From: Phytohabitans sp036906915
Lineage (GTDB): Bacteria > Actinomycetota > Actinomycetes > Mycobacteriales > Micromonosporaceae
Direction: 5' to 3'
Assembly: GCF_036906915.1 (NCBI RefSeq)
Contig: NZ_JBAKHX010000025.1
Location: 1-64,000, forward strand
Length of the DNA stretch: 64,000 bases
Positions within the stretch are counted from its first letter, which is position 1. Each line of letters begins with the position of its first letter. Shown piece after piece: positions 53,627 to 62,553 of this stretch. Under the pieces are notes generated by a model that did not search any database, was not told where the DNA came from, and saw nothing but the letters and a program-made list of their open reading frames with translations. Made by a program: the position numbers and the translations under genes.

Positions 53627-55720
53627 ATGCGGGAAGAGGCGGAAGCGGTACTGCGACGGCTGGCCGGCGAGCGTGCCCGGCTCCGTGACGACCAGTGGCG
53701 GGCCATCGAGGCGCTGGTGGCCGACCGTCGCCGGGTGCTGTGCGTGCAGCGCACGGGCTGGGGAAAGTCCGCGGTGTACTTCGTCGCGACGGCTCTGCTG
53801 CGAGCTCGGGAGACCACCGGGCCCACCGTGATCGTGTCGCCGCTGCTCGCCCTCATGCGTAACCAGGTCGAGGCGGCCGCCCGCGCGGGTATCCACGCCC
53901 GCACGATCAACTCCGCCAACCTCGACGAGTGGGACGAGATCACCGAGCAGATCCACGCCGGTGCGGTCGACGTGCTACTCATCAGCCCCGAGCGACTCAA
54001 CAATCCCGACTTCCGCGACACCGTCCTGCCCCGGCTCGCCGCCACGACCGGCCTGCTCGTGGTCGACGAGGCGCACTGCGTCTCCGACTGGGGTCACGAC
54101 TTCCGGCCTGACTACCGCCGGCTGCGCACCTTCCTCGCCGGGCTGCCCGAGCGCACGCCGGTGCTGGCCACCACCGCGACGGCCAACGCCCGGGTCACCG
54201 CCGACGTGGCCGACCAGCTCGGCGACGCGCTCGTGCTGCGCGGAGCGCTCGACCGTGACTCGCTGCGGCTGGCCGTGCTCGACCTGCCGACGCCGGCCCA
54301 CCGGCTGGCCTGGCTGGCCGACCACCTGGACAGGCTGGCCGGCTCGGGCATCGTGTACACGCTGACGGTGGCGGCTGCTGGCGAGACCGCCGAGTTCCTT
54401 CGGTCCCGGGGCTACGCGGTCGCCTCGTACAGCGGGCAGTCCGACGACACCGACCGCCGGGCCGCCGAGCAGGACCTGCTCGACAACAAGATCAAGGCGC
54501 TGATCGCGACGTCGGCGCTCGGCATGGGTTTCGACAAGCCCGACCTCGGCTTCGTCGTGCACCTCGGTGCGCCGCCCTCGCCGATCGCGTACTACCAGCA
54601 GGTGGGCCGCGCCGGCCGCGGCGTCGACCAGGCGGAGGTCCTGCTGTTGCCGGGCCCGGAAGACGCGGCCATCTGGCGGTACTTCGCCTCGCTCGCGTTT
54701 CCGCCCGAGGAGCAGGTGCGCTCGGTGCTAGGCGCCCTGTCCACCGAGCGTCCATTGTCGACTCCGGCGCTGGAGCCGATCGTCGACCTGCGGCGCACGC
54801 GGCTGGAGCTGATGCTCAAGGTGCTCGACGTCGACGGCGCGGTGCGCCGGGTGCGCGGCGGCTGGCTCGCTACGGGCCAGCCGTGGGAGTACGACGCCGC
54901 GCGGCTGCGGCGGGTCGCCGAGGCGCGTACGGCCGAGCAGCAGGCCATGCGCGAGTACACCGCGACGGCCGGCTGCCGGATGGAGTACCTGCGCAGGTGC
55001 CTCGACGATCCGGGTGCGGTGCCCTGTGGCCGCTGTGACCGCTGCGCCGGCCCGCGCTTCGACACCGAGGTGTCACACCCCGCGCTGTCGGCCGCGCAGG
55101 CGTTTCTGGGCCGGCCGGGCGTCGAGGTCACGCCGAAGAAGATGTGGCCGACCGGCCTGGAGGCGGTCGGCGTGCCGCTGCGGGGAAAGATCGCACCGGG
55201 CGAGCAGGCCGCTTCCGGCCGCGCGGTGGGGCGCCTATCCGACCTCGGCTGGGGCTCGCGCCTGCGAGGGCTGGTCGGCCCGGACTCGCCCGACGCTCCG
55301 CTGCCCGACGACGTGGCCGGTGCGGTCATCGAGGTGCTCAAGGCGTGGGCGCGCGGCGACGACCCGTGGCCGGCCCGGCCGGTGGGGATCGTCGCCGTGG
55401 ATTCCCGGCGGCACAGCCAGCTCGTGCGCGGTCTCGCCGAACGCGTCGCCGCGGTCGGTCGGCTGCCGCTGCTTGGGGCGGTGCGGCGGGTCGGCGGCGG
55501 CGCGGGGCCGCGGGGCAACAGCGCCCAGCGGGTACTCGCGCTCCACGCCGCGTTCGAGGTGCCGCCGCCACTCGCCGAGCAACTGGCCATATTGGACGGT
55601 CCAGTGCTGCTCGTTGACGACCTGGTCGACTCCGGCTGGACGATGACGATGGTGGCGCGCCTGCTGCGCCAGGCCGGTGCCCCGGTCGTGCTGCCCCTCG
55701 CTCTGGCGATCGCCGGTTGA
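53627..55720 (+). CDS. RecQ-like helicase fused to a phosphoribosyltransferase domain
   Basis: A 697-residue fusion. Residues 1-330 are a RecQ-type SF2 helicase core: RTGWGKSAVYF (Walker A), DEAHCVSDWGHDFRPDYRR (motif II and RecQ aromatic loop), ATSALGMGFDKPDLGFVVH and QQVGRAGRG (motif VI). A four-Cys zinc site follows (CRMEYLRRC, CGRCDRC). The C-terminal part (about 560-697) is a PRTase-like fold with the PRPP loop VLLVDDLVDSGWTMT. The combination is known in actinobacteria; its purpose, perhaps coupling DNA repair to nucleotide pools, is unproven. Motif I reads GWGKS rather than GSGKS. Confidence 0.85.
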   Translation: MREEAEAVLRRLAGERARLRDDQWRAIEALVADRRRVLCVQRTGWGKSAVYFVATALLRARETTGPTVIVSPLLALMRNQVEAAARAGIHARTINSANLDEWDEITEQIHAGAVDVLLISPERLNNPDFRDTVLPRLAATTGLLVVDEAHCVSDWGHDFRPDYRRLRTFLAGLPERTPVLATTATANARVTADVADQLGDALVLRGALDRDSLRLAVLDLPTPAHRLAWLADHLDRLAGSGIVYTLTVAAAGETAEFLRSRGYAVASYSGQSDDTDRRAAEQDLLDNKIKALIATSALGMGFDKPDLGFVVHLGAPPSPIAYYQQVGRAGRGVDQAEVLLLPGPEDAAIWRYFASLAFPPEEQVRSVLGALSTERPLSTPALEPIVDLRRTRLELMLKVLDVDGAVRRVRGGWLATGQPWEYDAARLRRVAEARTAEQQAMREYTATAGCRMEYLRRCLDDPGAVPCGRCDRCAGPRFDTEVSHPALSAAQAFLGRPGVEVTPKKMWPTGLEAVGVPLRGKIAPGEQAASGRAVGRLSDLGWGSRLRGLVGPDSPDAPLPDDVAGAVIEVLKAWARGDDPWPARPVGIVAVDSRRHSQLVRGLAERVAAVGRLPLLGAVRRVGGGAGPRGNSAQRVLALHAAFEVPPPLAEQLAILDGPVLLVDDLVDSGWTMTMVARLLRQAGAPVVLPLALAIAG

Positions 55721-55729
55721 GCCCGTGAG

Positions 55730-56653
55730 CTAGCTCGGCCGGCCGTATCCGTGGATCGGCTGGTAGTCGACGTCGTCGACGCGCACGGGCTCGCCGTGCT
55801 GCGGGGCGTGGATCATCTTGCCGCCGCCGACGTACATCGCCACGTGGTGAATGCTGCGGTAGTAGAAGATCAGGTCGCCGGGCTTCAACTCGTCGCGGCT
55901 GACCCTTTTGACCGCGCGCCACTGGCGGCGGGCGTTGTGAGGCAGTGGCACGCCCGCCTTGGCCCAGGCCGCGGAGGTGAGGCCCGAGCAGTCGTACGAG
56001 TTGGGGCCGCCGCTGCCGAACCTGTACTCCTTGCCGAGCTGGGCGTACGCGAACCGGACGGCCGCGCCCGCCTTGCCCGCAGAGAACGTCGGCTTGAAGC
56101 CCTTGAGCGTCGGACGCGGCTTGAAGCCGGTCTGCTCGCGCAGTTGCTCCAGCCGGGCGATGTCCTGCTCGATCTCCTGCCTCTTCGTGGCGAGCGTCAG
56201 CTCCTGGGCGGCCTGCTGGCTGGCGGCCGAGTCGAGGGTGTGGCGGGCCGCCTCGACCCGCTCGCGTGCCGCGTTGAGCTTGTCGATCTCCTGACTCTGC
56301 TCGCCCGCCAGCCGTTCGAGCACGAGCAGCCGGTCGGCGAAGTCCGACGCGGACTCGGCCGAGATCACCGCGAGTGCAGTGCTGACGCCGCTCGACCGGT
56401 ACGCTGTGGCGGCGATCACACCGACGCGGGCCTGTCGGGCGGCCAGCTGCCGCTCCAGCGGCCGGATCTCCTCGTTGAGGTCGGCGATCTGGCGGCGAGT
56501 GGTGCGTAGGTTGTCGCGGACCTCGTTGTAGTCCTCGATCACCTTCTCCAGGTGCTCGCCCGCCGTGTTGAGCTGGTCGCCGATTGGTGTCGCCTGTACG
56601 GGGACGGGTAGCAGCACGATCACCAGGGCGGCGATGAGGGCGGTCGTCGGCAT
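55730..56653 (-). CDS. Secreted NlpC/P60 peptidoglycan endopeptidase
   Basis: A 307-residue RipA-like enzyme: signal peptide (about 1-23), coiled coil (about 30-180, with QIADLNEEIRPLERQLAARQ) and a C40 NlpC/P60 domain (about 190-307). The catalytic triad is Cys in SYDCSGLTSAAW, His in SIHHVAMYVGG and a polar third residue at HAPQHGEPV. It cleaves peptide stems of cell wall peptidoglycan. The start is ATG 56653, where the signal peptide begins. Confidence 0.88.
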   Translation of the reverse strand: MPTTALIAALVIVLLPVPVQATPIGDQLNTAGEHLEKVIEDYNEVRDNLRTTRRQIADLNEEIRPLERQLAARQARVGVIAATAYRSSGVSTALAVISAESASDFADRLLVLERLAGEQSQEIDKLNAARERVEAARHTLDSAASQQAAQELTLATKRQEIEQDIARLEQLREQTGFKPRPTLKGFKPTFSAGKAGAAVRFAYAQLGKEYRFGSGGPNSYDCSGLTSAAWAKAGVPLPHNARRQWRAVKRVSRDELKPGDLIFYYRSIHHVAMYVGGGKMIHAPQHGEPVRVDDVDYQPIHGYGRPS

Positions 56654-56771
56654 GGAGATACGCAGAGTTGCACAACCTGGCACGCAGACCTAACGAGGCA
56701 TCTCGGGCAAAAGCCACGCGCATTACGATCCCGCATACTTGTACCGGCCGTCCCGAGGAGGAATCCCCGCC

Positions 56772-57644
56772 ATGCCCGCACCCACCGCCCGGATCGCCAT
56801 CCTCGCCGCCGGTCTGGTGGTCGCCCTGCTGGGCGGGTTCGGCCTGGGGCGCGTGACCAGCGGCGACGAGCCGGGCACGATGGCCGGCCCACCGGTCGCC
56901 GCCGGCGCCGAGGCGAGCCCACACCAGCACGGCACCACGGCCGGCCAGGCCACCGCCGACGTGGGTGGGCTCGCGGTCAGCTCCGGCGGATACACGCTGG
57001 TGCCCGAGGCGACCTCGTTCTCCGCCGGGCAGCCCCGCGACTTCGCCTTCCGCGTCGTGGGCCGGGACGGGCGGCCGGTCACCACGTTCGCGATCGTGCA
57101 CGACAAGCCGTTGCACCTCATCGTGGTGCGCCGGGACCTGTCGGGATACCAGCACCTGCACCCGGCGATGGCAACCGACGGCAGATGGCGGGTGCCGCTC
57201 ACCCTGCCCGCTGCGGGCGCCTGGCGGGCGTACGCGGATTTCACCGTCGACGTGGGTGGGCAGCAGACGGCGCTGACGCTCGGCGTGGATCTGTCCGTGA
57301 CCGGCGACTACGCCGCGCGGGCACTGCCCGTGCCGGCGCGCGACGCGGCCGTCGCGGGCTTCTCGGTGAGCTATGACGGCACACCGGCGCCGGGCGCGAC
57401 ACAGCCGCTCTTCTTCCGGGTACCGGGTGCCACGCCGGAGCGGTACCTCGGGGCGTACGGGCACCTCGTGGTGGTGCGCGAGGGAGACCTCGGATACGTG
57501 CACGTGCACCCCGAAGACCAGCTGATCGACGGGGCGGTCAAGTTCTGGCTGGCGGTGCCGAGCACCGGCCGTTACCGGATGTACTTCGACTTCCAGGTGG
57601 CCGGAAAGGTGCACACGGCGGAGTTCACTCTGGTGGTGAGCTGA
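56772..57644 (+). CDS. Secreted histidine-containing beta-sandwich protein
   Basis: A 290-residue exported protein. One N-terminal hydrophobic anchor (IAILAAGLVVALLGGFGLGR), a His-containing linker (ASPHQHGTT) and two Ig-like beta domains (about 70-175 and 185-290). His residues recur at equivalent places: TFAIVHDKPLHLIVVRRDLS, GYQHLHPAM and GYVHVHPEDQ. This suggests metal binding, perhaps copper, in an extracytoplasmic setting, but no family was assigned. The start at ATG 56772 is supported by GAGGA at 56757-56761. Its 3' end overlaps the convergent methyltransferase gene by 20 bases. Confidence 0.7.
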   Translation: MPAPTARIAILAAGLVVALLGGFGLGRVTSGDEPGTMAGPPVAAGAEASPHQHGTTAGQATADVGGLAVSSGGYTLVPEATSFSAGQPRDFAFRVVGRDGRPVTTFAIVHDKPLHLIVVRRDLSGYQHLHPAMATDGRWRVPLTLPAAGAWRAYADFTVDVGGQQTALTLGVDLSVTGDYAARALPVPARDAAVAGFSVSYDGTPAPGATQPLFFRVPGATPERYLGAYGHLVVVREGDLGYVHVHPEDQLIDGAVKFWLAVPSTGRYRMYFDFQVAGKVHTAEFTLVVS

Positions 57645-58767
57645 GCAGCGATTCAAGAGCCGGGCGCACGCCCCACTGCGTGGTGAGCGAGGCGTACTCG
57701 GCGCGCTGCTCCACTGTGGGCGGTGCCTCGGTGCGGCGGGCGCGCAGCATGAGATTGCGCGGAGTGTGTTTGGAGTCAACGAACTCCACAACGTCCACTT
57801 TGTACCCGTAGAGGCGCAGGATCGCGGCGCGCAGCGCGTCGGTGAGGACGTCCGCGAGGCGCTCGCGCAGGATGCCCTGCCGGGTGATGAGGGGGTACGG
57901 CTCGGGCGCCGGCTGGGCGCGCAACTGCGCGGCGATGTCGTGGTGGCAGCACGGCGCTGCCAGCACCCACCTCGCGTCCCATTTCACCGCTCGCGCCAAT
58001 GCCTCGTCGGTGGCGGTGTCGCACGCGTGCAGCGCCAGCACCAGATCGGGCGCCAGGTCGACCTCGGCACCGGCGATCGTGCCCGCCACGAACCGCACCC
58101 GGTCGGCACAGCCCAGCCGCTCGGCCACCTCGGTGTTGCGGCGACGCTGGTCTTCCCGCACGTCGACGCCGACGATCCGCACGTCGACGCCCAGCCCGCT
58201 GAGGTACCGATGGGCGGCGAACGTCAGATATGCGTTGCCGCACCCCAAATCCACCACGTCCAGCCTGGCGGGCGGCTCCGGCAGGGTGGCTGCCAGCGCC
58301 CGCAGGAACGCGTCGACCTGCCGGCGCTTCGCCGCGTTGCCCCCGATCACCTCGAACAGCGGGTCACCGGGGTCGAGCAGGTACTCCTTGGCACGGTCGT
58401 GCTCGGTGTCCGCCGCCTGGCGGGCCGCGCTCGCCCGGTGCAGCTGGGCGTCGCCCTTCTTGGTCACCCGCACCTGGACGGTCGCGTCGCCGGTCTCCAC
58501 ATGCCAGTTTCCGAACGGCTCCGCCAGGAGCGAATCCACCGCCGCTCCCGCGTCGGCCCCGGCCACGTTGCGGGTGTGTGGCCGGGTGCCGTCGGACGTC
58601 ACGATCTGCAGGTACGGCCCGCCCTTCAGGGTGACCGGGCGCAGCTCCGCCCGCACCAAGGTAGGGGTCTGGCCCCGGCGGCGGCCCGCGGCGACCGCGC
58701 GGACCAATCCCGGGTCGAGCAGCAGCGCACGCACCTCTGCCAGCGCGTCGTCCAGTTTGACCGGCAT
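57625..58767 (-). CDS. SAM-dependent methyltransferase (METTL25/GSTCD-like)
   Basis: A 380-residue class I methyltransferase. An N-terminal extension (1-135) leads to the Rossmann core with DVVDLGCGNAYLTFAAHRYL (motif I), VRIVGVDVREDQ (motif II) and LALHACDTATDEALA; then AAPCCHHDI, the signature of the METTL25/GSTCD-like branch. These proteins are thought to modify RNA or proteins; the target is unknown. Start ATG 58767. The 3' end overlaps the previous gene's tail. Confidence 0.8.
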   Translation of the reverse strand: MPVKLDDALAEVRALLLDPGLVRAVAAGRRRGQTPTLVRAELRPVTLKGGPYLQIVTSDGTRPHTRNVAGADAGAAVDSLLAEPFGNWHVETGDATVQVRVTKKGDAQLHRASAARQAADTEHDRAKEYLLDPGDPLFEVIGGNAAKRRQVDAFLRALAATLPEPPARLDVVDLGCGNAYLTFAAHRYLSGLGVDVRIVGVDVREDQRRRNTEVAERLGCADRVRFVAGTIAGAEVDLAPDLVLALHACDTATDEALARAVKWDARWVLAAPCCHHDIAAQLRAQPAPEPYPLITRQGILRERLADVLTDALRAAILRLYGYKVDVVEFVDSKHTPRNLMLRARRTEAPPTVEQRAEYASLTTQWGVRPALESLLSSPPE

Positions 58768-59010
58768 TCTCCGAGCCTAGATCTTTCTCAGAAGTCGTGT
58801 TGAACCATGGGAGCGCGGCCACCGTAAGAAAGTGCGAGGCGGACGGCGAAACCAGCCGTCGGACGGCGCTTCTCATCCACAGCAGCATCCGGCTGCTGCC
58901 CTCGCTCGGGGCGGTCGTCGGGTGTGGGGCTCTGTCCCCACCGGTGAGCCCGCGAACGAGCGGCGCGGCTGCCGGCCACCTTAGGCCCGAAGGGTTGGGT
59001 TGTCACGCGC

Positions 59011-60201
59011 ATGTCCACGACCACGCACGAGTACAAGGAACGGCGCACATTCGGTCGCCGCTGGAAGATAGCCGCCACTGTTGGTGTCGCCGTAGCCATT
59101 GTCGGGGGCGGGATCGGCGTCGCGGCGGCCGATGGTGAGGACGCGGCTTCCACGATCAGCTGTCCGACCGTCGCCGACAAGCTGCAAAATGTGCCGGCCT
59201 CCGCCCAAGCGGAGGTGGAGCGGAATCTCGCACAGCTCAACACGCAGATTGCCGAGGCCAACCAGCGGCTGGTCACGAGCAAGGGCCAGGGCGGGCCCAA
59301 CTTCGTCCAGAACGCCATCCTCGGCCCGCTGGCCAGCAAGCGCGGTGCCGCCATCGACCGGATCGCCATCGCGATCGGCCGGCAGGGCACCAGGCCGCAG
59401 GGCCTGGAGTCGCTGGCCACCTGCACGCTGTCGACCGGCGGTGGTTCCACCGCCACCGAGCCCGCCGAGCTACCCGCTGGCGGTGGGGAAGAGGGCGGCG
59501 GCACGGCCGCTGGCCCCGGCATCATCGTCTGCCCGGACGTAGAGAGCCAGCTCCCGGCTGTACCGGCCGGTGCCCAGGCGGAGGTGGATCGCAACCTCGC
59601 CCAACTCCAGACGCAGATCAACGAGGCCAACGCGCGGCTCGTCGCGACCGTAGGCCAGGGCGGCCCGAACTTCGTGCAGAACGCCATCCTCGGCCCGCTG
59701 GAGGACAAGCGCGTCGCGGCCATCAACCGGATCGCGACCGCGATCGGCCGGATCAACGCCCGCCCGCAGGGCCTGGACGCGCTCGCGCCGTGCCAGCTCG
59801 AGGCGGACGGTGCCGGCGGCGGTGACGACGCCGCTGGTGGCGACGACGCGGCCGGTGGCGACGACGCGGCCGGTGGCGACGCGGGTGCCGGTGACGGTGG
59901 CGCCGCCGAGGTCGGCACGATCAGCTGCCCCGACGTCGGCAGCCAGCTCCCGGCCATCCCGGCCGGTGCCCTCGCTGAGGTGGAGCGCAACCTGGCGCAG
60001 CTCGACACGCAGATCGCGGAAGCCAACGCGCGGCTTGTCGCGACCGTCGGTCAGGGCGGCCCGAACTTCGTGCAGAACGCGATCCTCGGTCCGCTGGAGG
60101 ACAAGCGGGTCGCGGCGATCAACCGCATCGCGACGGCGATCGGTCGGATCGACGCACGCCCCGTGGGTCTCGACGCACTGGCCCCCTGCACGGTCAGCTG
60201 A
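59011..60201 (+). CDS. Secreted protein with three tandem ~90-residue repeats
   Basis: A 396-residue exported protein: a hydrophobic N-terminus (ATVGVAVAIVGGGIGVAAAD) then three repeats of about 90 residues (about 47-140, 173-262, 304-396) joined by Gly/Ala/Asp linkers. Each repeat has two conserved Cys at its ends and the helix-loop pattern AEVERNLAQLNTQIAEAN, then GQGGPNFVQNAILGPL and IDRIAIAIGR. The second and third repeats are almost identical at DNA level, indicating recent duplication. The linker contains GGDDAA three times. Family unknown. Confidence 0.75.
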   Translation: MSTTTHEYKERRTFGRRWKIAATVGVAVAIVGGGIGVAAADGEDAASTISCPTVADKLQNVPASAQAEVERNLAQLNTQIAEANQRLVTSKGQGGPNFVQNAILGPLASKRGAAIDRIAIAIGRQGTRPQGLESLATCTLSTGGGSTATEPAELPAGGGEEGGGTAAGPGIIVCPDVESQLPAVPAGAQAEVDRNLAQLQTQINEANARLVATVGQGGPNFVQNAILGPLEDKRVAAINRIATAIGRINARPQGLDALAPCQLEADGAGGGDDAAGGDDAAGGDDAAGGDAGAGDGGAAEVGTISCPDVGSQLPAIPAGALAEVERNLAQLDTQIAEANARLVATVGQGGPNFVQNAILGPLEDKRVAAINRIATAIGRIDARPVGLDALAPCTVS

Positions 60202-60242
60202 CCCACGGCCCCTCGGTGCGACCCGCAGCGCACTGAGGCCCC

Positions 60243-60291
60243 AGGCCCCTCCGCCGAGCCCTTGTCGAACCCCCGGCGGAGGGGCCTCCTT
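60243..60291 (+). terminator. Terminator after the repeat protein
   Basis: Arms AGGCCCCTCCGCCG (60243-60256) and its exact complement (60274-60287) form a 14-bp stem with a 17-base loop, 42 bases after the stop codon. The following T-tract is short (CCTT), typical of high-GC actinomycetes. Confidence 0.7.
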
Positions 60292-60432
60292 ACCACCGAC
60301 GCGCCCGCCGTAACCGGCGGGCGCGTCGCGCATTTGCCTCCGCACTCGCCGCCACTCCCGGCCCACGCGCCGCTCCGGCCCACGCCGCTGCGGCCGCGCG
60401 CTCCAGCCCACGCCGCTCCGCGCGCCGCGACT

Positions 60433-60483
60433 GCGTGCTGGGGCCGCGTGCTGGGGCCGCGTGCTGGGGCCGCGTGCTGGGCC
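60433..60483. repeat. Short tandem repeat, 13-bp unit
   Basis: GCGTGCTGGGGCC is repeated four times (last unit one base short), within a 200-base stretch of very GC-rich, low-complexity sequence between the terminator and the hairpin repeat. No coding function. Confidence 0.8.
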
Positions 60484-60531
60484 GCGCCGCGACCGCGCGC
60501 TGGGGCCGCGTCGATCAAGGAGATCTGCGTG

Positions 60532-60588
60532 GATCAAGGGCAAACGCACGTGGAAAAGAGATCGAACCACGTGCGTTTGCCCTTGATC
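60532..60588. repeat. Dispersed hairpin repeat, copy 2
   Basis: Perfect 22-bp inverted repeat (60532-60553 and 60567-60588) with a 13-base loop. It matches copy 1 at 39641-39699 throughout, differing at one base in the left arm, where copy 1 has a mismatch to its own right side. Again it lies near the end of a leftward gene, after a rightward one. Confidence 0.85.
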
Positions 60589-60636
60589 GGCGGGAGATGT
60601 GGGGCCGCGCGGCGCGGAGCGCCGTGCGGCTCTTGG

Positions 60637-62247
60637 TTACTCCGTGGGGGTTGTTGCCGCGGGGGAGCGGCGACGGCGACGGCGGCGGGGCTTGGCCGCT
60701 GCAGTGGCGTCGTCGGCGGCCTCCGCGGCTGGCGTCGCGTCGATGGGCTCGGTGTTGGCCGCGGTCGCCTCGGCGGCTACCACTTCGCCAGCCCGACGGC
60801 GACGACGAACGCGGGTCGACGCGGGTGCCTCGTCGGTCGCGGCGGTCGCCTCGGCCTCCGGAGTGGTGCCGCCACCGCCGCCTTCGCGGCGGCTACGGGA
60901 CCTGCCGCGGGTGCTGCTCTCGGCGCGCCGCCGGCTACCGCCCCGGGACTTCGTGCCGAGGTCTTCCTCGACCTCGGCGCCCAGCCCGGCGCGAGTGCGA
61001 TCGGCGGTCGGCAGGGTGCTGCCGACGTCGGACGGGATGTCCAGGTCGGTGTACAGGTTCGGGGACGTGTGGTACGTCTCCGGCGGCTCGGGCATCTCCA
61101 GGCCCAGCGACTTGTCGATGAGCCGCCACCTGGGCATGTCTTCCCAGTCGACGAACGTCACGGCCACGCCGCTCGCCCCGGCCCGGCCGGTGCGCCCGAT
61201 GCGGTGGGTGTACGTGTCGGGGTCTTCGGGGCAGTCGTAGTTGAGGACGTGGGTGACGCCGGAGACGTCGAGCCCACGGGCGGCGACATCGGTGGCGACC
61301 AGTACGTCGATCTTGCCGGCCCGGAACGCCCGGAGCGCCCGCTCGCGTGCGCCCTGGCCCAGGTCGCCGTGCACCGCGGCCACGGCGAAGCCCCGGAAGT
61401 CGAGGTCTTCGGCCACCCGGTCAGCGGCGCGCTTGGTGCGCGTGAAGATCATCGTCAGGCCGCGTGCTTGCGACTGGAGGATCCGGGTGACCACCTCGAT
61501 CTTGTTCATCGGGTGGGTGCGGTAGGCCAGCTGCTTGGTCAGCGGCGACGGCCCGGTCTCGGCCGTATGGCCGGCGTGGATCGTCACCGGGTGGCGCAGG
61601 AACCGCCGCGCCAGCGTGACGATCGGGTCGGGCATCGTGGCGGAGAAGAGCATGGTCTGCCGATCTTCCGGCAGCATGGCGAGGATCTTCTCGACGTCGT
61701 CGAGGAAGCCCAGGTCGAGCATGCGGTCGGCCTCGTCGAGCACCAGTGCGTGCACCCGGTCGAGGCGCAGCTTCTTTTGCTTGGCGAGGTCCATCAGCCG
61801 GCCGGGCGTGCTGACCAGGATCTCCACGCCGGCGCGCAGCGCCTCGACCTGCGTCTCGTACGCCACGCCGCCGTAGATCGGCAGGACGCGCACGCCGCGG
61901 GTCTTGCCGGCGGTGGCGAGGTCTTTGGCGACCTGGAGGCCCAGCTCGCGGGTCGGAACGATGACCAGGGCCTGCGGCACGCCGTCGCTGCCCTCGCCGG
62001 GCGCGAACACCCGCTGGAGCAGCGGGATGCCGAAGCCGAGGGTCTTGCCGGTGCCGGTGGGTGCCTGGCCGATGAGGTCGGTGCCGCGCAGCGCGATCGG
62101 CAGCGCGTACTCCTGGATGGCGAACGCCCGGGTGATGCCGGCAGCGGCAAGCGCCTCCACCGTCTCGGCGCGTACACCGAGGTCGGCGAAGCTGGGGCTG
62201 TCGGGTCGTACGGGGGCTCGGGTAATGGTTTCTTCGGTTTCACTCAT
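60637..62247 (-). CDS. DEAD-box RNA helicase
   Basis: A 536-residue SF2 RNA helicase. Motifs in order: FAIQEYALPIALRGTDLIGQ (Q motif), APTGTGKTLGF, PTRELGLQV, VLDEADRMLDLGF, FSATMPDP, ATDVAARGLDVSG and HRIGRTGRAG. The C-terminal 130 residues are Ala/Arg/Glu-rich and end in a basic patch (KPRRRRRRR), as in actinobacterial RNA helicases that bind ribosomal or structured RNA, often cold-induced. ATG 62247 is chosen at the domain start. The 300-base 5' region could hold regulatory sequence. Confidence 0.9.
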   Translation of the reverse strand: MSETEETITRAPVRPDSPSFADLGVRAETVEALAAAGITRAFAIQEYALPIALRGTDLIGQAPTGTGKTLGFGIPLLQRVFAPGEGSDGVPQALVIVPTRELGLQVAKDLATAGKTRGVRVLPIYGGVAYETQVEALRAGVEILVSTPGRLMDLAKQKKLRLDRVHALVLDEADRMLDLGFLDDVEKILAMLPEDRQTMLFSATMPDPIVTLARRFLRHPVTIHAGHTAETGPSPLTKQLAYRTHPMNKIEVVTRILQSQARGLTMIFTRTKRAADRVAEDLDFRGFAVAAVHGDLGQGARERALRAFRAGKIDVLVATDVAARGLDVSGVTHVLNYDCPEDPDTYTHRIGRTGRAGASGVAVTFVDWEDMPRWRLIDKSLGLEMPEPPETYHTSPNLYTDLDIPSDVGSTLPTADRTRAGLGAEVEEDLGTKSRGGSRRRAESSTRGRSRSRREGGGGGTTPEAEATAATDEAPASTRVRRRRRAGEVVAAEATAANTEPIDATPAAEAADDATAAAKPRRRRRRRSPAATTPTE

Positions 62248-62553
62248 GGAGTTTTGGGGGTGCCCTCTCGTGGTGCGCCCGTCACATCCGAGGGCGCGCA
62301 AATTCGGTATGGCGCGGGCCGCACGCGATCGCAGTGGTCGATGCGATTCGCGGGCCACACGCGCGCCGCGGGCTGGGGTAGATGCTGATCTAGTGCCGCG
62401 GCAACAGCGCAATGTTACCTGACATGCATGAACGGCGCCTCAGGCATCAGGTCGTCGGCGCCGTGACAGCCGTCAAATTGTGGCGCGCATCACGCTCGGG
62501 CGCCGCGATCGCGCGGGTGAGCGGCGCGTCCCGGCCGGCGGTAGCCTGCGGGC
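62248..62553. other. Divergent intergenic region
   Basis: About 300 bases between the DEAD-box helicase gene and the rightward ferritin-like gene. It must hold both promoters and the helicase leader; no clear -35/-10 pair or riboswitch was recognised. Confidence 0.45.

Noticed and set aside
58788..60026. 412-residue minus-strand frame opposite the repeat protein
   Set aside because: Its repeats merely mirror the plus-strand repeats; no signal or domain of its own.
60262..62388. A 708-residue plus-strand open frame opposite the DEAD-box helicase
   Set aside because: It crosses the terminator, tandem repeat and hairpin and lacks any domain; the minus strand carries all helicase motifs.
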